Below are positions 8,628 through 16,511 of a DNA stretch of 64,000 nt, piece by piece (position 1 is the stretch's first letter; each line of letters starts with the position of its first letter). The stretch covers positions 4,676 to 68,675 of the forward strand of contig CBDUQU010000001.1 in NCBI GenBank assembly GCA_965369445.1. Direction: 5' to 3'. Below the pieces are notes generated by a model. It searched no databases. It was not told the DNA's origin and saw nothing but the letters and a program-made list of their open reading frames with translations. The DNA comes from SM23-73-3 sp965369445 (GTDB lineage Bacteria; Zixibacteria; MSB-5A5; SM1-73). The position numbers and the translations under genes are program-made.

Positions 8628-8656
8628 TTGACAGTACGTAAGTACTTACGTAAATT
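8628..8656 (+). promoter_or_regulatory. promoter with palindromic MarR-type operator in its spacer
   Basis: TTGACA at 8628-8633 and TAAATT at 8651-8656 are separated by 17 bases, a good sigma-70 promoter reading into the MarR-GNAT gene at 8700. The spacer is occupied by a perfect 18-bp palindrome at 8635-8652 (TACGTAAGT and its mirror). A dimeric repressor bound here would block RNA polymerase, so autoregulation by the MarR domain encoded just downstream is the natural reading. The same site could also affect the divergent mttB-like operon, whose start is 114 bases away. Confidence 0.8.
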
Positions 8657-8699
8657 GAAAGAAGTTGAACACCGGTATAGAGATGATGGAGGTTCATTC

Positions 8700-9668
8700 G
8701 TGGATTTACTAAAGCAACTGGGACCCTTGGCCCTGGCCAGTCGATTCAGGCGGCTGGCCGACTGGCTGTACAAGGACGGACCCCGCATTTACCGGGAGCG
8801 GTCGGCCGATTTCGAGCCCCGCTGGTTTCCCCTCTTCTACCTTCTCAAGGAATCGGGTTCAGTCTCGGTGACGGCTGCGGCATCGGCGCTGGGATACAGC
8901 CATCCGGCGGTCAACCAGATTGCAGGTGAGATGGCCGTGCGAGGGTTTCTCGAATCGATCAAGGATAAGAAAGACGAGCGTAAGCGTCTCTTGCGCCTGA
9001 CCAGAAAAGGGAAAGCTGCCGTATCGCGGTTGGAACCGGTGTGGGCGGATATCGAAGCTGCCGCCGGCGAGCTTGTGACTGAGGCCGGTACTGATTTCTT
9101 GGCCGCCGTCGGGCGGCTGGAAGATGCCCTGGAAGAAACCGGGGTATACGAGCGGGTGATGCGCCGGGTCAAAAAGCGCCAACTGGAGAGAGTGGAAATC
9201 ATCGACTACAAGCCGCAGTTCAAACGGTATTTCAAGTCGCTCAACCTCGAATGGCTCAAGAAGTACTTCGTTGTCGAGGATGAGGACGAGCAACTGCTCT
9301 CCGATCCGTATGGGAGAATCATCAAGGCGGGAGGGTTTGTTCTATTCGCCCGCCTTGACGGCAAAATAGTGGGTACGACAGCCCTGCTCAAGCATGACAA
9401 ACATACCTACGAATTGACCAAGATGGCTGTTGCCAGGCGAGCGCAGGGCCGCCAGGTGGGACGCAAACTTGCACTTGCGGCGATCGAAAGGGCAAAGAAG
9501 GCAGGCGCAAAGCGGCTGGTTTTACTTACCAGCCCCCCATTGACCGCAGCGTGCAACCTCTATCGCTCCCTGGGTTTCGTGGAGGTATCGCTTGCACAGC
9601 CCTGGGCAACTGCCTACAAGCGTGAATCAACTGCGATGAGTCTGGATTTGAAGAGAAAAAAACCTTAA
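8700..9668 (+). CDS. MarR-family regulator fused to a GNAT acetyltransferase
   Basis: A 322-residue fusion. Residues about 1-150 form a MarR winged helix (VSVTAAASALGYSHPAVNQIAGEMAVRGFL is the recognition region, then the wing KKDERKRLLRLTRKGK). Residues about 165-320 form a GNAT acetyltransferase (GGFVLFARLDGKIVGTTAL, then KMAVARRAQGRQVGRKLA as the acetyl-CoA loop, then NLYRSLGFVEV). I chose GTG 8700 because GGAGG at 8688-8692 is well spaced; the longer upstream frame covers the promoter. Such HTH-GNAT fusions are known but their ligands mostly are not. A perfect palindrome lies in its own promoter. Confidence 0.88.
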   Translation: MDLLKQLGPLALASRFRRLADWLYKDGPRIYRERSADFEPRWFPLFYLLKESGSVSVTAAASALGYSHPAVNQIAGEMAVRGFLESIKDKKDERKRLLRLTRKGKAAVSRLEPVWADIEAAAGELVTEAGTDFLAAVGRLEDALEETGVYERVMRRVKKRQLERVEIIDYKPQFKRYFKSLNLEWLKKYFVVEDEDEQLLSDPYGRIIKAGGFVLFARLDGKIVGTTALLKHDKHTYELTKMAVARRAQGRQVGRKLALAAIERAKKAGAKRLVLLTSPPLTAACNLYRSLGFVEVSLAQPWATAYKRESTAMSLDLKRKKP

Positions 9669-9688
9669 AACATTAACCAGGAGGCGTT

Positions 9689-11083
9689 ATGAAAAGAGTG
9701 TCGATATCCTCGACCTCACGAGCCGGACTGTTGATGAGAGCACAGTTGTGCGCATTGCTGATCCTGCTGCTGATACCGGCGGGGCTGCTCTCCACATCTG
9801 CCAGGGCACAGTCGGCCGGGCAGGAGCGCCCAGACAGGGTGATCGATGCCCGGATGCAGGCAGAGATCATCGACAGTGTAACCCGGTCATTGAACGAAAT
9901 CTATGTCTTCCCCGACATGGCTAAGAAAATGGAGAAACACCTTCGCAAGCAGTACAAGAAGAAAGCATACAAAGACATCACCAGCTTGACCGAATTCACC
10001 CAGAAGCTGACCGAAGATTTGGGGGAGATAAGTCACGATAGACATCTGTGGGTAAGATTCGTGCCCGATGAGATGATGTCTATGTTTGAGGGTGACACCC
10101 TCACCGATGAGCAAAAGCAGCGCGAATTGGAGGAAAAGCGCAGAGACAACTTCTGCTTCAAGGAGATTAAGTTGCTGGAAGGTAACATTGGCTATGTCGA
10201 CCTTCGCTGCTTTGCCGGGGCCGCCGATGCCGGGCCCACGGCCATTGCTACGATGAATTTCTTAGCTTATACTGATGCCATTATATTCGATTTGCGGCAG
10301 AACGGCGGCGGCTCACCCAGCATGATCCAGCTCATCTCCAGCTACTTCTTCCCCGAGCGGGTTCATTTGAACAGCTTCTATATCCGCAAATCCGATTCGA
10401 CGAAACAGTTCTGGACCCAAGCCCATGTGCAGGGACCCAGAATGAGCGACGTGGATCTCTATGTGCTGACGAGCAACTATACCTTCTCCGCCGCGGAGGA
10501 GTTCACATACAACCTCAAGAGCATGGAGCGGGCCACGATAATAGGAGATACCACTGGGGGCGGGGCTCACCCCATCGAGGTAAAGCCGTTTGCCCACCTG
10601 AGTATCGGAATGTCATTGCCGTTTGGCCGCGCCGTGAACCCGGTCACCGGAACCAACTGGGAGGGCACGGGAATCGCTCCCCATATCGCCGTACCCCAGG
10701 AGCAGGCGCTGGACGTGGGACATCTGGAGGCTCTGAAGAAACTGTTAGAAAAGACCGAAGATGCCGACCGAAAGAACCAGCTTGAGTGGGCCATTGATGG
10801 CAAGAACGTAAAACTCAATCCGGTTACGGTCGAGGCGAGCCAGTTGCAGAAATACGCGGGCCAATTCGGCCCCAGAAAGTTTTGGGTTGAAGACGGCGCG
10901 CTGCACTATCAGCGTGAGGACAGGCCCGTATACAAGCTCATACCTATGGGCGATCACAAGTTCATGCTGGACGGCCTCGACTATTTCAGGATTCAATTCG
11001 TGGAAGCTCCCACCGGCGAGTTCAACGAGATGATCGGGCAGTATGACAACGGCCGTACTGACGGCAACAAGAGAGACAAGTAG
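9689..11083 (+). CDS. secreted S41-family peptidase (C-terminal processing protease fold)
   Basis: A 464-residue protein with an N-terminal signal or anchor (RAQLCALLILLLIPAGLL, ending near SARAQS). A helical cap (about 50-130) is followed by the S41 catalytic core: IGYVDLRCF, DLRQNGGGSPSM, LTSNYTFSAAEEFTYNL with the nucleophile serine, and GDTTGGGAHP. The region after about residue 345 is a small C-terminal domain of beta type. No PDZ domain is evident, so it resembles the IRBP/tricorn-like branch that digests peptides in the periplasm. AGGAGG precedes the ATG. It follows the MarR-GNAT gene by 20 bases and may be cotranscribed with it. Confidence 0.87.
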   Translation: MKRVSISSTSRAGLLMRAQLCALLILLLIPAGLLSTSARAQSAGQERPDRVIDARMQAEIIDSVTRSLNEIYVFPDMAKKMEKHLRKQYKKKAYKDITSLTEFTQKLTEDLGEISHDRHLWVRFVPDEMMSMFEGDTLTDEQKQRELEEKRRDNFCFKEIKLLEGNIGYVDLRCFAGAADAGPTAIATMNFLAYTDAIIFDLRQNGGGSPSMIQLISSYFFPERVHLNSFYIRKSDSTKQFWTQAHVQGPRMSDVDLYVLTSNYTFSAAEEFTYNLKSMERATIIGDTTGGGAHPIEVKPFAHLSIGMSLPFGRAVNPVTGTNWEGTGIAPHIAVPQEQALDVGHLEALKKLLEKTEDADRKNQLEWAIDGKNVKLNPVTVEASQLQKYAGQFGPRKFWVEDGALHYQREDRPVYKLIPMGDHKFMLDGLDYFRIQFVEAPTGEFNEMIGQYDNGRTDGNKRDK

Positions 11084-11131
11084 CACTCGTGGGTTGGAGG
11101 CCTCGTGCGCCCGACACCATCAAACCCTCTA

Positions 11132-11187
11132 AACTCACCCCCCTTAATCCCCCTCTCTTCTTAAGAGAGGGGGCACGGGGGTGAGTT
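11132..11187. repeat. double-hairpin intergenic repeat, terminator-like
   Basis: An outer stem (AACTCACCCCC with GGGGGTGAGTT) and an inner stem (CCCCCTCTCTT with AAGAGAGGGGG) form a long nested hairpin 48 bases after the S41 gene. The same CTCACCCCC..CCCCTCTC design recurs at 48875-48930 and in the repeats near 52.8 and 61.5 kb. It could end transcription of the S41 gene, but there is no clear T-tract. Confidence 0.7.
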
Positions 11188-11208
11188 CTCTGCTTAGGAT
11201 AGCGGTTG

Positions 11209-11236
11209 CCCAGACGCCCGGACGGGCCCGTCTGGG
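11209..11236. repeat. short GC-rich palindrome
   Basis: CCCAGACG at 11209-11216 pairs with CGTCTGGG at 11229-11236 around a GC-rich loop. Related CCAGACGGGC/CGTCTGGG pieces occur at 905-918, 42870-42903 and 63488-63520, so it belongs to a dispersed family. Confidence 0.55.
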
Positions 11237-11329
11237 GGCACGTCCGCGCATCCCTACCCTTTTTCTCCGGGCAAGAGTGCAACTCCTGCCCGAGCTCAGA
11301 ACTTGTGTAACCCTGAAGAGGAGGAAATC

Positions 11330-12808
11330 ATGAAGTACAGTTCTTTAATTAGGAGTTTGTTTTTGCTGCTGTTTGTACTTATGCCCTTTTCCTTATATGC
11401 ATCTGTCGATTTTCCTGAAACGCCGGCAGGAAATCGGGCAAAGGAGATACTGGAGCTCTTAAACGGAACCAGTTCACATTCTCCTGAAGACTATGTCAAA
11501 AATGACTATACGCCGAGTTTTAGGGACGCTTTCCCCATGGCATCTCATGTAGCTATTTTCTCGACCACTCAGGGAATTTTCAACAAACTGCAACTTGTCG
11601 AAATTCCGGAATCTTCGCCTCACCGAATCACTGCCATTCTCAAGTCTGCTGCCCGTGAAGCTTATTTGAAACTCGAATTAGATGTGGAGCCCGAAGAACC
11701 GCATAGAATTGCGTCAATGGGAATCTCACCTGCCGGTAAACCTGCAAATGCTGAAGAGACAGAAAAAGAAGAAAAGGCAGGAGGTGAACCTCAAAAAAGC
11801 AGAGAACCCAAAGAGGTAGATTTAGATGACTTGCACAATCAGCTTTCTGAAAAAGCTGAAAATAATGAGTTCTCGGGCGTCGTGCTGATCGCAAAAGATG
11901 GCAACAAGATTTTCCATGAGGCTTACGGATATGCTTCAAAAGAGTTTAAGGTAAAGAACGCTTTGGATACAAAATTCAACCTTGGCTCCATCAACAAGCT
12001 ATTCACCTCAATCGGCATTACTCAGCTTATGGAAAAGGGAAAATTGTCCATCGATGACCCGATCGGGAAATATCTGGATATCTTTTCGCAGGAAATTGCC
12101 GGCAAGGTTACGGTAAAGCATTTATTGCAAATGCGGGCAGGCTGGGGGGATTATTGGGGCAATGAGTATTATCTTGCCCATCGGAATGAGCTTCGGAAGG
12201 TATCGGATTATATGGAGTTCATTAAGGACATTCCCCTTGATTTTGAACCCGGGACAAACTTCCAGCATTGTAATACGTGCTTTGAGGTGCTTGGAGCTTT
12301 AATCGAAGCAATAACCGGTATAGATTACTATGATTACGTAAAAGACAATATCTATAAACCAGCGGGAATGGAAAACACCGATTGCTATGACAAAGACGGC
12401 CCTGTTGAGAATATTGCTGTGGGATACACAAATATGAATCCCGACGCACCCGGTGAAAACGAGTACAGATGGAATAACCTGTATATGATGCCTCCAAAGG
12501 GATCACCCACAGGAGGGGGTTTTTCCACTGTCGAGGATCTGCTCAAGCTCGATATCGCTTTGAGAAACTTCAAACTGTTGAATCGTGACTATACTCACTA
12601 TTTATCCCGGCAGTTTAACGGTTCGCCAAAGGATCCTTTTGAGCCTCCCGGCAGAGTCTCGCTTAGTGCAGGAGGAGCGCCGGGGGTAAGCGCAGTTTTT
12701 GCCCGCGATCTTGATTTCGGTTATACAATAATTGTGTTGTCCAATTACGACTATCCTGTCGCAATGGATGCGGCAAGCGAGATCATAGAAATGTATGGAT
12801 TAGAATAG
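11330..12808 (+). CDS. secreted serine beta-lactamase-fold hydrolase (class C / PBP-like)
   Basis: A 492-residue protein. ATG 11330 follows GAGGAGG; the upstream in-frame ATG (11303) lacks a site. The signal peptide is MKYSSLIRSLFLLLFVLMPF and cleavage is likely near YASVD. Residues about 25-135 form an extra N-terminal domain, then a charged linker rich in E and K (about 135-165). The beta-lactamase-fold domain follows, with the serine-lysine motif in NLGSINKLFTS, HLLQMRAGWGDYWG, and GGAPGVSAVF near the end. Family members are esterases, peptidases or carboxypeptidases more often than antibiotic-degrading enzymes. Slightly more AT-rich than the genes to its left. Confidence 0.85.
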   Translation: MKYSSLIRSLFLLLFVLMPFSLYASVDFPETPAGNRAKEILELLNGTSSHSPEDYVKNDYTPSFRDAFPMASHVAIFSTTQGIFNKLQLVEIPESSPHRITAILKSAAREAYLKLELDVEPEEPHRIASMGISPAGKPANAEETEKEEKAGGEPQKSREPKEVDLDDLHNQLSEKAENNEFSGVVLIAKDGNKIFHEAYGYASKEFKVKNALDTKFNLGSINKLFTSIGITQLMEKGKLSIDDPIGKYLDIFSQEIAGKVTVKHLLQMRAGWGDYWGNEYYLAHRNELRKVSDYMEFIKDIPLDFEPGTNFQHCNTCFEVLGALIEAITGIDYYDYVKDNIYKPAGMENTDCYDKDGPVENIAVGYTNMNPDAPGENEYRWNNLYMMPPKGSPTGGGFSTVEDLLKLDIALRNFKLLNRDYTHYLSRQFNGSPKDPFEPPGRVSLSAGGAPGVSAVFARDLDFGYTIIVLSNYDYPVAMDAASEIIEMYGLE

Positions 12809-12847
12809 AAGTCGAAGAGCTTCTGTGCCTGCCAGGTTCCTTGATCT

Positions 12848-12887
12848 GGTCCCGCATTTTGCGGGATCGGGTCGGGGGACCCGACGG
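12848..12887. repeat. two adjacent short hairpins between convergent genes
   Basis: GTCCCGCA pairs with TGCGGGAT around 12850-12868, and GTCGGG pairs with CCCGAC around 12870-12885. They lie between the plus-strand hydrolase gene and the minus-strand antitoxin gene, so they may end both transcripts. Confidence 0.5.
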
Positions 12888-12899
12888 GCACGCAACATT

Positions 12900-13091
12900 T
12901 CATATAGAATCCAGTTCTACATATGCATCTTCTTTGCCTTTTTCTCTATCTTTTCGTGCTTGCTTGAGATCTTCGATGGCCTTCTTATCAAGATCTAATC
13001 CTAACAGCTCTTCTATTTCTTTATACTCCTTCCAGGGAATAATCACTTCGGTTGGCTTGCCTTTTTCATTTACCACAATTTTCTTGTGCAC
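12900..13091 (-). CDS. orphan type II antitoxin (Phd/RelB-like)
   Basis: A 63-residue protein: an N-terminal DNA-binding-like part (KKIVVNEKGKPTEVIIPWKEYKEIEELL) and an acidic/basic helical tail ending in YVELDSI, typical of antitoxins that pair with RelE/ParE toxins. A toxin gene normally follows, overlapping the antitoxin stop. An ATG does sit there (ATATGAAATG), but the sequence after it is hairpin DNA and encodes no toxin. The partner therefore appears lost or was never present. The gene lies just downstream of an attC-like site, as toxin-antitoxin cassettes in integron arrays often do. Confidence 0.65.
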   Translation of the reverse strand: MHKKIVVNEKGKPTEVIIPWKEYKEIEELLGLDLDKKAIEDLKQARKDREKGKEDAYVELDSI

Positions 13092-13127
13092 CGTAACCGT
13101 AGCTTCACCTCTTTTCTTTTTAATTAT

Positions 13128-13193
13128 ACCTAACGTTTGAACTCAGCGGTTTAAAAGCATTAGCTTTTAATCCGCTGAAGCGAATTGTTATTT
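13128..13193 (-). repeat. integron-type attC recombination site
   Basis: Read on the minus strand this 66-base segment starts with TAACAATTCGCTTCAGCGG, passes through an imperfect palindrome (ATTAAAAGC / GCTTTTAAA), and ends with CCGCTGAGTTCAAACGTTAG. It carries the R' core GTTAGGT (fits GTTRRRY), a matching AAC at the R'' end, paired inner arms and an unpaired central spacer, as in attC sites of gene cassettes. The last codons and stop of the upstream gene (13160) lie within the left arm, as is usual for cassette genes. The R'' heptamer is a weak match to consensus. Confidence 0.7.
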
Positions 13194-13903
13194 GGTTTCT
13201 TTGATATTCCTAGTTTTTTGCAAATCCATTTTTCATATTTTTTATCAATTGAAATTATACATCTATCCCAATGATCTTTTTCATCAATTTCTAAAGCTTC
13301 GTCATATTTTCTGATAAAATCTGATATAGAAATGTTGTCTGCTAGTACTTTTGCTTTAGTGCGTACCTGTGATGGCAGTTCGCTAAAGCTAATTGTTGAC
13401 TTTTCAAGAATTATTCGGAAATATATTTTCTCTGCCTCAGAAACATTTTGCAGATTGGCGGATAATCTTTCCTCTACGGAATAATATCGTTTAGGAAGTT
13501 CCTTTTCTAGCTTTGATGGCAATTCATCAATGTTTTTATATCTTATTTGTACTAGACCTGATAAATTAGACGGAAGATGTTTTTGATAGCTCCCCTTTTT
13601 GGTTTCTCGAATAAGCAATATTACATTTAATTGCTTAGCCAGGGCATACCCTAGCTCGATGTGGACATTTCGATTTTGGGATTTTGTTTCGAAGACGCAA
13701 AAAGCGCTTCTGTCCATTTGTTTTATCAACTCTTCCCATAGCCACTTACCTGCATCAACAAATGGGGTTATTTCCATATTCTGTTTTGCTAAAAATTGTT
13801 TTACTTTCTTGTATAGTTTTTGGCCGCGAGAGTTTTTTTTAAATTCATGTCCATAGAAACATTTATGGTAATCTTTTAAATTTGTCTTTTTTGGTGAAAG
13901 CAT
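13160..13903 (-). CDS. AT-rich TIR / nucleoside deoxyribosyltransferase-like protein on a cassette
   Basis: A 247-residue protein, much more AT-rich than its surroundings. The N-terminal half (about 1-130) looks like the TIR-like/nucleoside 2-deoxyribosyltransferase fold: PFVDAGKWLWEELIKQMDRS, SAFCVFETK and NVHIELGYALAKQLNVILLI, where the glutamate in IELGYA matches the catalytic position of that superfamily. LPSNLSGLVQIRY closes the domain. The C-terminal half is unrecognised. Related proteins include NAD-degrading or nucleotide-sensing defence effectors; that role is inference. Its 3' end is inside an attC-like site and a half-site lies upstream, so it behaves as a mobile cassette. Confidence 0.6.
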   Translation of the reverse strand: MLSPKKTNLKDYHKCFYGHEFKKNSRGQKLYKKVKQFLAKQNMEITPFVDAGKWLWEELIKQMDRSAFCVFETKSQNRNVHIELGYALAKQLNVILLIRETKKGSYQKHLPSNLSGLVQIRYKNIDELPSKLEKELPKRYYSVEERLSANLQNVSEAEKIYFRIILEKSTISFSELPSQVRTKAKVLADNISISDFIRKYDEALEIDEKDHWDRCIISIDKKYEKWICKKLGISKKPNNNSLQRIKS

Positions 13904-13929
13904 TTCTTGTTCCTTTCAATTTTATTCTC

Positions 13930-13951
13930 ACACAACGCTTGAACTGAGCGG
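13930..13951 (-). repeat. attC-like half site upstream of the cassette gene
   Basis: On the minus strand this reads CCGCTCAGTTCAAGCGTTGT, close to the right half of the attC site at 13128-13193 (CCGCTGAGTTCAAACGTTAG). A matching left half is not visible upstream. It would mark the 5' boundary of the cassette carrying the TIR-like gene. Confidence 0.5.
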
Positions 13952-13961
13952 CGACGGGTGG

Positions 13962-13984
13962 CCCGGCCTGTTCATCAGGCCGGG
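13962..13984 (+). terminator. stem-loop with short T-run
   Basis: CCCGGCCTG and CAGGCCGGG form a 9-bp stem with a 5-base loop, followed on the plus strand by TTTATC. It has terminator form, but no plus-strand gene lies close upstream, so it may be part of a repeat. The rest of 13985-14168 shows no gene I can support. Confidence 0.4.
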
Positions 13985-14168
13985 TTTATCATCGTCCTCA
14001 CTCGACAGACCAGCGTCAGGGGCACAGGGCCCCAGATCTACCACTTCGGCCGACCCCAGGAAATGGACCGACAATCAAATCTACAGTTGACCCTCCCTAA
14101 TGTCAAGTTATTTTGAGCAGGTTTAGCGTCAGTATCGACGAACTGGCGCTGGGATATGCCGACCTCAC

Positions 14169-14305
14169 CTAAGCCCCTTTCTTCATCATTGTTAGAAATG
14201 AAGACCGGAGCGTATCGCTCATAAGGGCCTTTTTCACCGGCGGCAGTTTCAGGAATCCGCCGATGAAGCCGCGCATGAACGAGTGAGTGATGCTCTGCGG
14301 AATTC
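14169..14305 (-). pseudogene. 3' remnant of a 4Fe-4S ferredoxin-type gene
   Basis: The minus strand encodes PQSITHSFMRGFIGGFLKL, then PVKKALMSDTLRSSFLTMM, then KKGA and TAG (14171-14169). The intact gene at 29170-30426 ends with almost the same residues (SFMRGFIGGFLRLAPVKKAL and so on). Homology breaks near 14305, where a hairpin repeat begins. All upstream domains are missing. The fragment sits at the end of the HybA/HybB operon and has the same orientation as the intact copy 15 kb away. Confidence 0.88.
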
Positions 14306-14317
14306 CCTTAGGTGGGA

Positions 14318-14360
14318 AGGGGAAGGGTTTATATCAGAAGGGAACCAGAACCCTTCCCCT
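14318..14360. repeat. hairpin repeat
   Basis: A perfect 12-bp inverted repeat (AGGGGAAGGGTT at 14318-14329, AACCCTTCCCCT at 14349-14360) lies between the HybB-like gene and the ferredoxin remnant. On the minus strand it follows the HybB stop by about 55 bases and could help end the operon. Confidence 0.6.
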
Positions 14361-14416
14361 TGGTTTGGGGGGCACTTTTTTAACGCGTCTACTACTCCAC
14401 TTGCTCAGGGCTCAGG

Positions 14417-15592
14417 TCACGATTCGACCCGCAGAACCCTGTCGGGAATCCTGACCCTCTCGGGCTTAGAACCTTCTTCCGGATGCTCAAAGATGGGCAA
14501 ATACCGCACTGCCATAGCGAAGATGAAGAATCCGGTGGCTACCAGAGCCAGGGTGACGGCGATCTCCATCCATGACGGAAAGTAGTTGACCCCGGACGAA
14601 GCCACGAAACCGGTCGTGGACACGTTTAATCTGTTCAGCAAAAACCCGACGATGGTGCACACCGCCGCTATGTAAAGTCCCCTGGTGGAGAGCCTTATCT
14701 TTCGTATCGAGAGCAGGACGATGGGAACGATTATTCCTGCTAAGATCTCCAACCAGAAGAGCCCGGTCTCCATGCGGAGGAGGAAGAGTTCCGACCAAAC
14801 ACCTCGCATGAAGAAATCATAAATCTTCATAAGCAGGTAAATCACCAAAACCACCAGAAGGATTCTTCCAATGTCCGCCAGCACGTCCTGCTTCAGGCGG
14901 TGACCGAAAGCTCTAAAGCTCAGGTGTGATTCAAAAATGACCATGGCGCATCCTGCCGCAATCGCGGAGACGTAGAACAGCAGAGGCAGAGACGCCGAGT
15001 ACCAGAGCGTGTATAGCCTGTGAGGCACGATCAAGAACAACGAACCCAAAGAGGACTGGTGCATGGTGGAAAGGACGACTCCCAGTATGACCAGGGGAAC
15101 CGTTATCCTGCCTATCCATCTCTTGGGCCCGCTCCAGCCCAAACGTTCGAAGAGGTTCGGACTGAATTCGAAAAACAACACCCCGGTGTATAACATGACG
15201 CACATGGCTACCTCAAACAACGGGGAATGGAAGTTGCCCATAAAGAGAGGATTGTATAGCTTGTCCGGGCGTCCCACGTCAAAGAGAAGACCTACGATCA
15301 CCAGAAGGTACCCCAAAAAAGCGGTTAAGATGGCGGGTTTCAGAACGGGATAGAACCGCTTAACGTGAAACACGTAAACTGCCGCCGCCAGGGTAAACCC
15401 GCCGGCGGCCAACCCCACTCCCGATATGACGTCGAAACCAACCCACAGCCCCCAGGGAAACCTATCACTCAAATTAGTAGCTGCCCCCAGGCCGCCGGTG
15501 AAACGGACAATGGTCGCTATAAGGCCAGCCACCCAGGTCAGAAGCAGGACTACTTTCCAGAAAGTTATCTTGAACGGTAATTTGATACTCAC
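14417..15592 (-). CDS. NrfD/HybB-type integral membrane quinone-interacting subunit
   Basis: A 391-residue membrane protein with about ten transmembrane segments. FPWGLWVGFDVISGVGLAAGG is the family signature near the N-terminus, and SSLGSLFLIVPHRLYTLWYS and the ESHLSFRAFG loop are also typical of HybB. Such subunits anchor iron-sulfur partner complexes and exchange electrons with the quinone pool. It starts at GTG 15592 behind AGGAGATCAAG. The HybA-like ferredoxin gene is directly upstream. No hydrogenase, polysulfide or nitrite reductase catalytic subunit is encoded nearby, so the pair probably joins a partner encoded elsewhere, or serves redox sensing. Confidence 0.88.
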   Translation of the reverse strand: MSIKLPFKITFWKVVLLLTWVAGLIATIVRFTGGLGAATNLSDRFPWGLWVGFDVISGVGLAAGGFTLAAAVYVFHVKRFYPVLKPAILTAFLGYLLVIVGLLFDVGRPDKLYNPLFMGNFHSPLFEVAMCVMLYTGVLFFEFSPNLFERLGWSGPKRWIGRITVPLVILGVVLSTMHQSSLGSLFLIVPHRLYTLWYSASLPLLFYVSAIAAGCAMVIFESHLSFRAFGHRLKQDVLADIGRILLVVLVIYLLMKIYDFFMRGVWSELFLLRMETGLFWLEILAGIIVPIVLLSIRKIRLSTRGLYIAAVCTIVGFLLNRLNVSTTGFVASSGVNYFPSWMEIAVTLALVATGFFIFAMAVRYLPIFEHPEEGSKPERVRIPDRVLRVES

Positions 15593-15650
15593 CTTGATCT
15601 CCTTCTCGTTATCAGCCTTCGATCGCTTTGCAGCTGCACGTTTGTATCTT

Positions 15651-16406
15651 CTATTTCAACTCAGAGTCCTGCTGCTTGTTTTTGTATTCGGCCAACTCCA
15701 TCCTGCGGTCGATAATCCACCATACCCCGTAAAGGAATGCACCGCCGAAGATGGCTATGCTGGGAACACTTTTGAGCGCTGCCCAGGTAAGCTCAGGCAG
15801 GGGACGATCCCCAAGGTTGCCGGGGAAGCCGAGCGTCTCAAGTGGAACGCTGGACAGGATCAAAACAGACGTTCCACCAATTTCCTTCTCGCCGTATATG
15901 TGGTCCACATACAGATCCGGATTTTCTTCTATGCGTTTCCGCGCCACCCTGATCAGCTCATCTCGATCTCCGAATATGGTGGCCTCGGTGGGACATGCTT
16001 CGGCGCAGGCGCTAATCTTTCCTTCCTTCTGCCTCTCGTAGCACATGGTGCATTTTCTCACCTTGGGCGCACGTTTGTCCCATTCATAAGTCGGGACGGT
16101 GAAGGGACAGGCCTGCATGCAGTAGCGACACCCTATGCATTTGTGTGCGTGATATATTACCGCACCCTCCGGAGTCTTCTCGAATGCCCCTACCGGGCAT
16201 ACTGAGGCACAGGAGGGGTCGTTACAGTGCATGCACAGTTGACGATAATAGACGCTGTCCTTTTCCTTCACCACGGTATAGGCTGTGGAGGAGAGCTCCT
16301 TTTCTTCCTCCCCTGGAAGGCCATTGGCCTCCTTGCAGGCTAAAGCGCAAAGCTGACACCCGATACACTTGGTGATATCTATCAGAAGCGCTTTGGGTTT
16401 TGTCAT
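15651..16406 (-). CDS. HybA-like 4Fe-4S dicluster electron-transfer subunit with C-terminal anchor
   Basis: A 251-residue protein carrying four cysteine clusters: CIGCQLCALACKEAN, CMHCNDPSCASVCPVGA, CIGCRYCMQACPF and CTMCYERQKEGKISACAEACP. These would bind four [4Fe-4S] clusters, as in HybA/DmsB/NrfC. A hydrophobic segment near residues 212-232 (VPSIAIFGGAFLYGVWWII) anchors the C-terminus. There is no obvious Tat signal at the N-terminus, unlike classical HybA, so the globular part is likely cytoplasmic. It is encoded between the receiver genes and the HybB-like gene and should form the electron wire to that membrane subunit. Confidence 0.88.
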   Translation of the reverse strand: MTKPKALLIDITKCIGCQLCALACKEANGLPGEEEKELSSTAYTVVKEKDSVYYRQLCMHCNDPSCASVCPVGAFEKTPEGAVIYHAHKCIGCRYCMQACPFTVPTYEWDKRAPKVRKCTMCYERQKEGKISACAEACPTEATIFGDRDELIRVARKRIEENPDLYVDHIYGEKEIGGTSVLILSSVPLETLGFPGNLGDRPLPELTWAALKSVPSIAIFGGAFLYGVWWIIDRRMELAEYKNKQQDSELK

Positions 16407-16511
16407 TTGATGACTCCTTGTTATTTCTCTTCTATCGTCTTCTTGTTGCTGGCTGAACCATTGGAATCCGCATGTCTTGCCTTTTGTGCTCTGTTCGCAA
16501 ACACCATTGGG

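Noticed and set aside
12860..12902. toxin gene overlapping the antitoxin stop
   Set aside because: An ATG overlaps, but the following codons come from hairpin repeats and show no RelE/ParE pattern.
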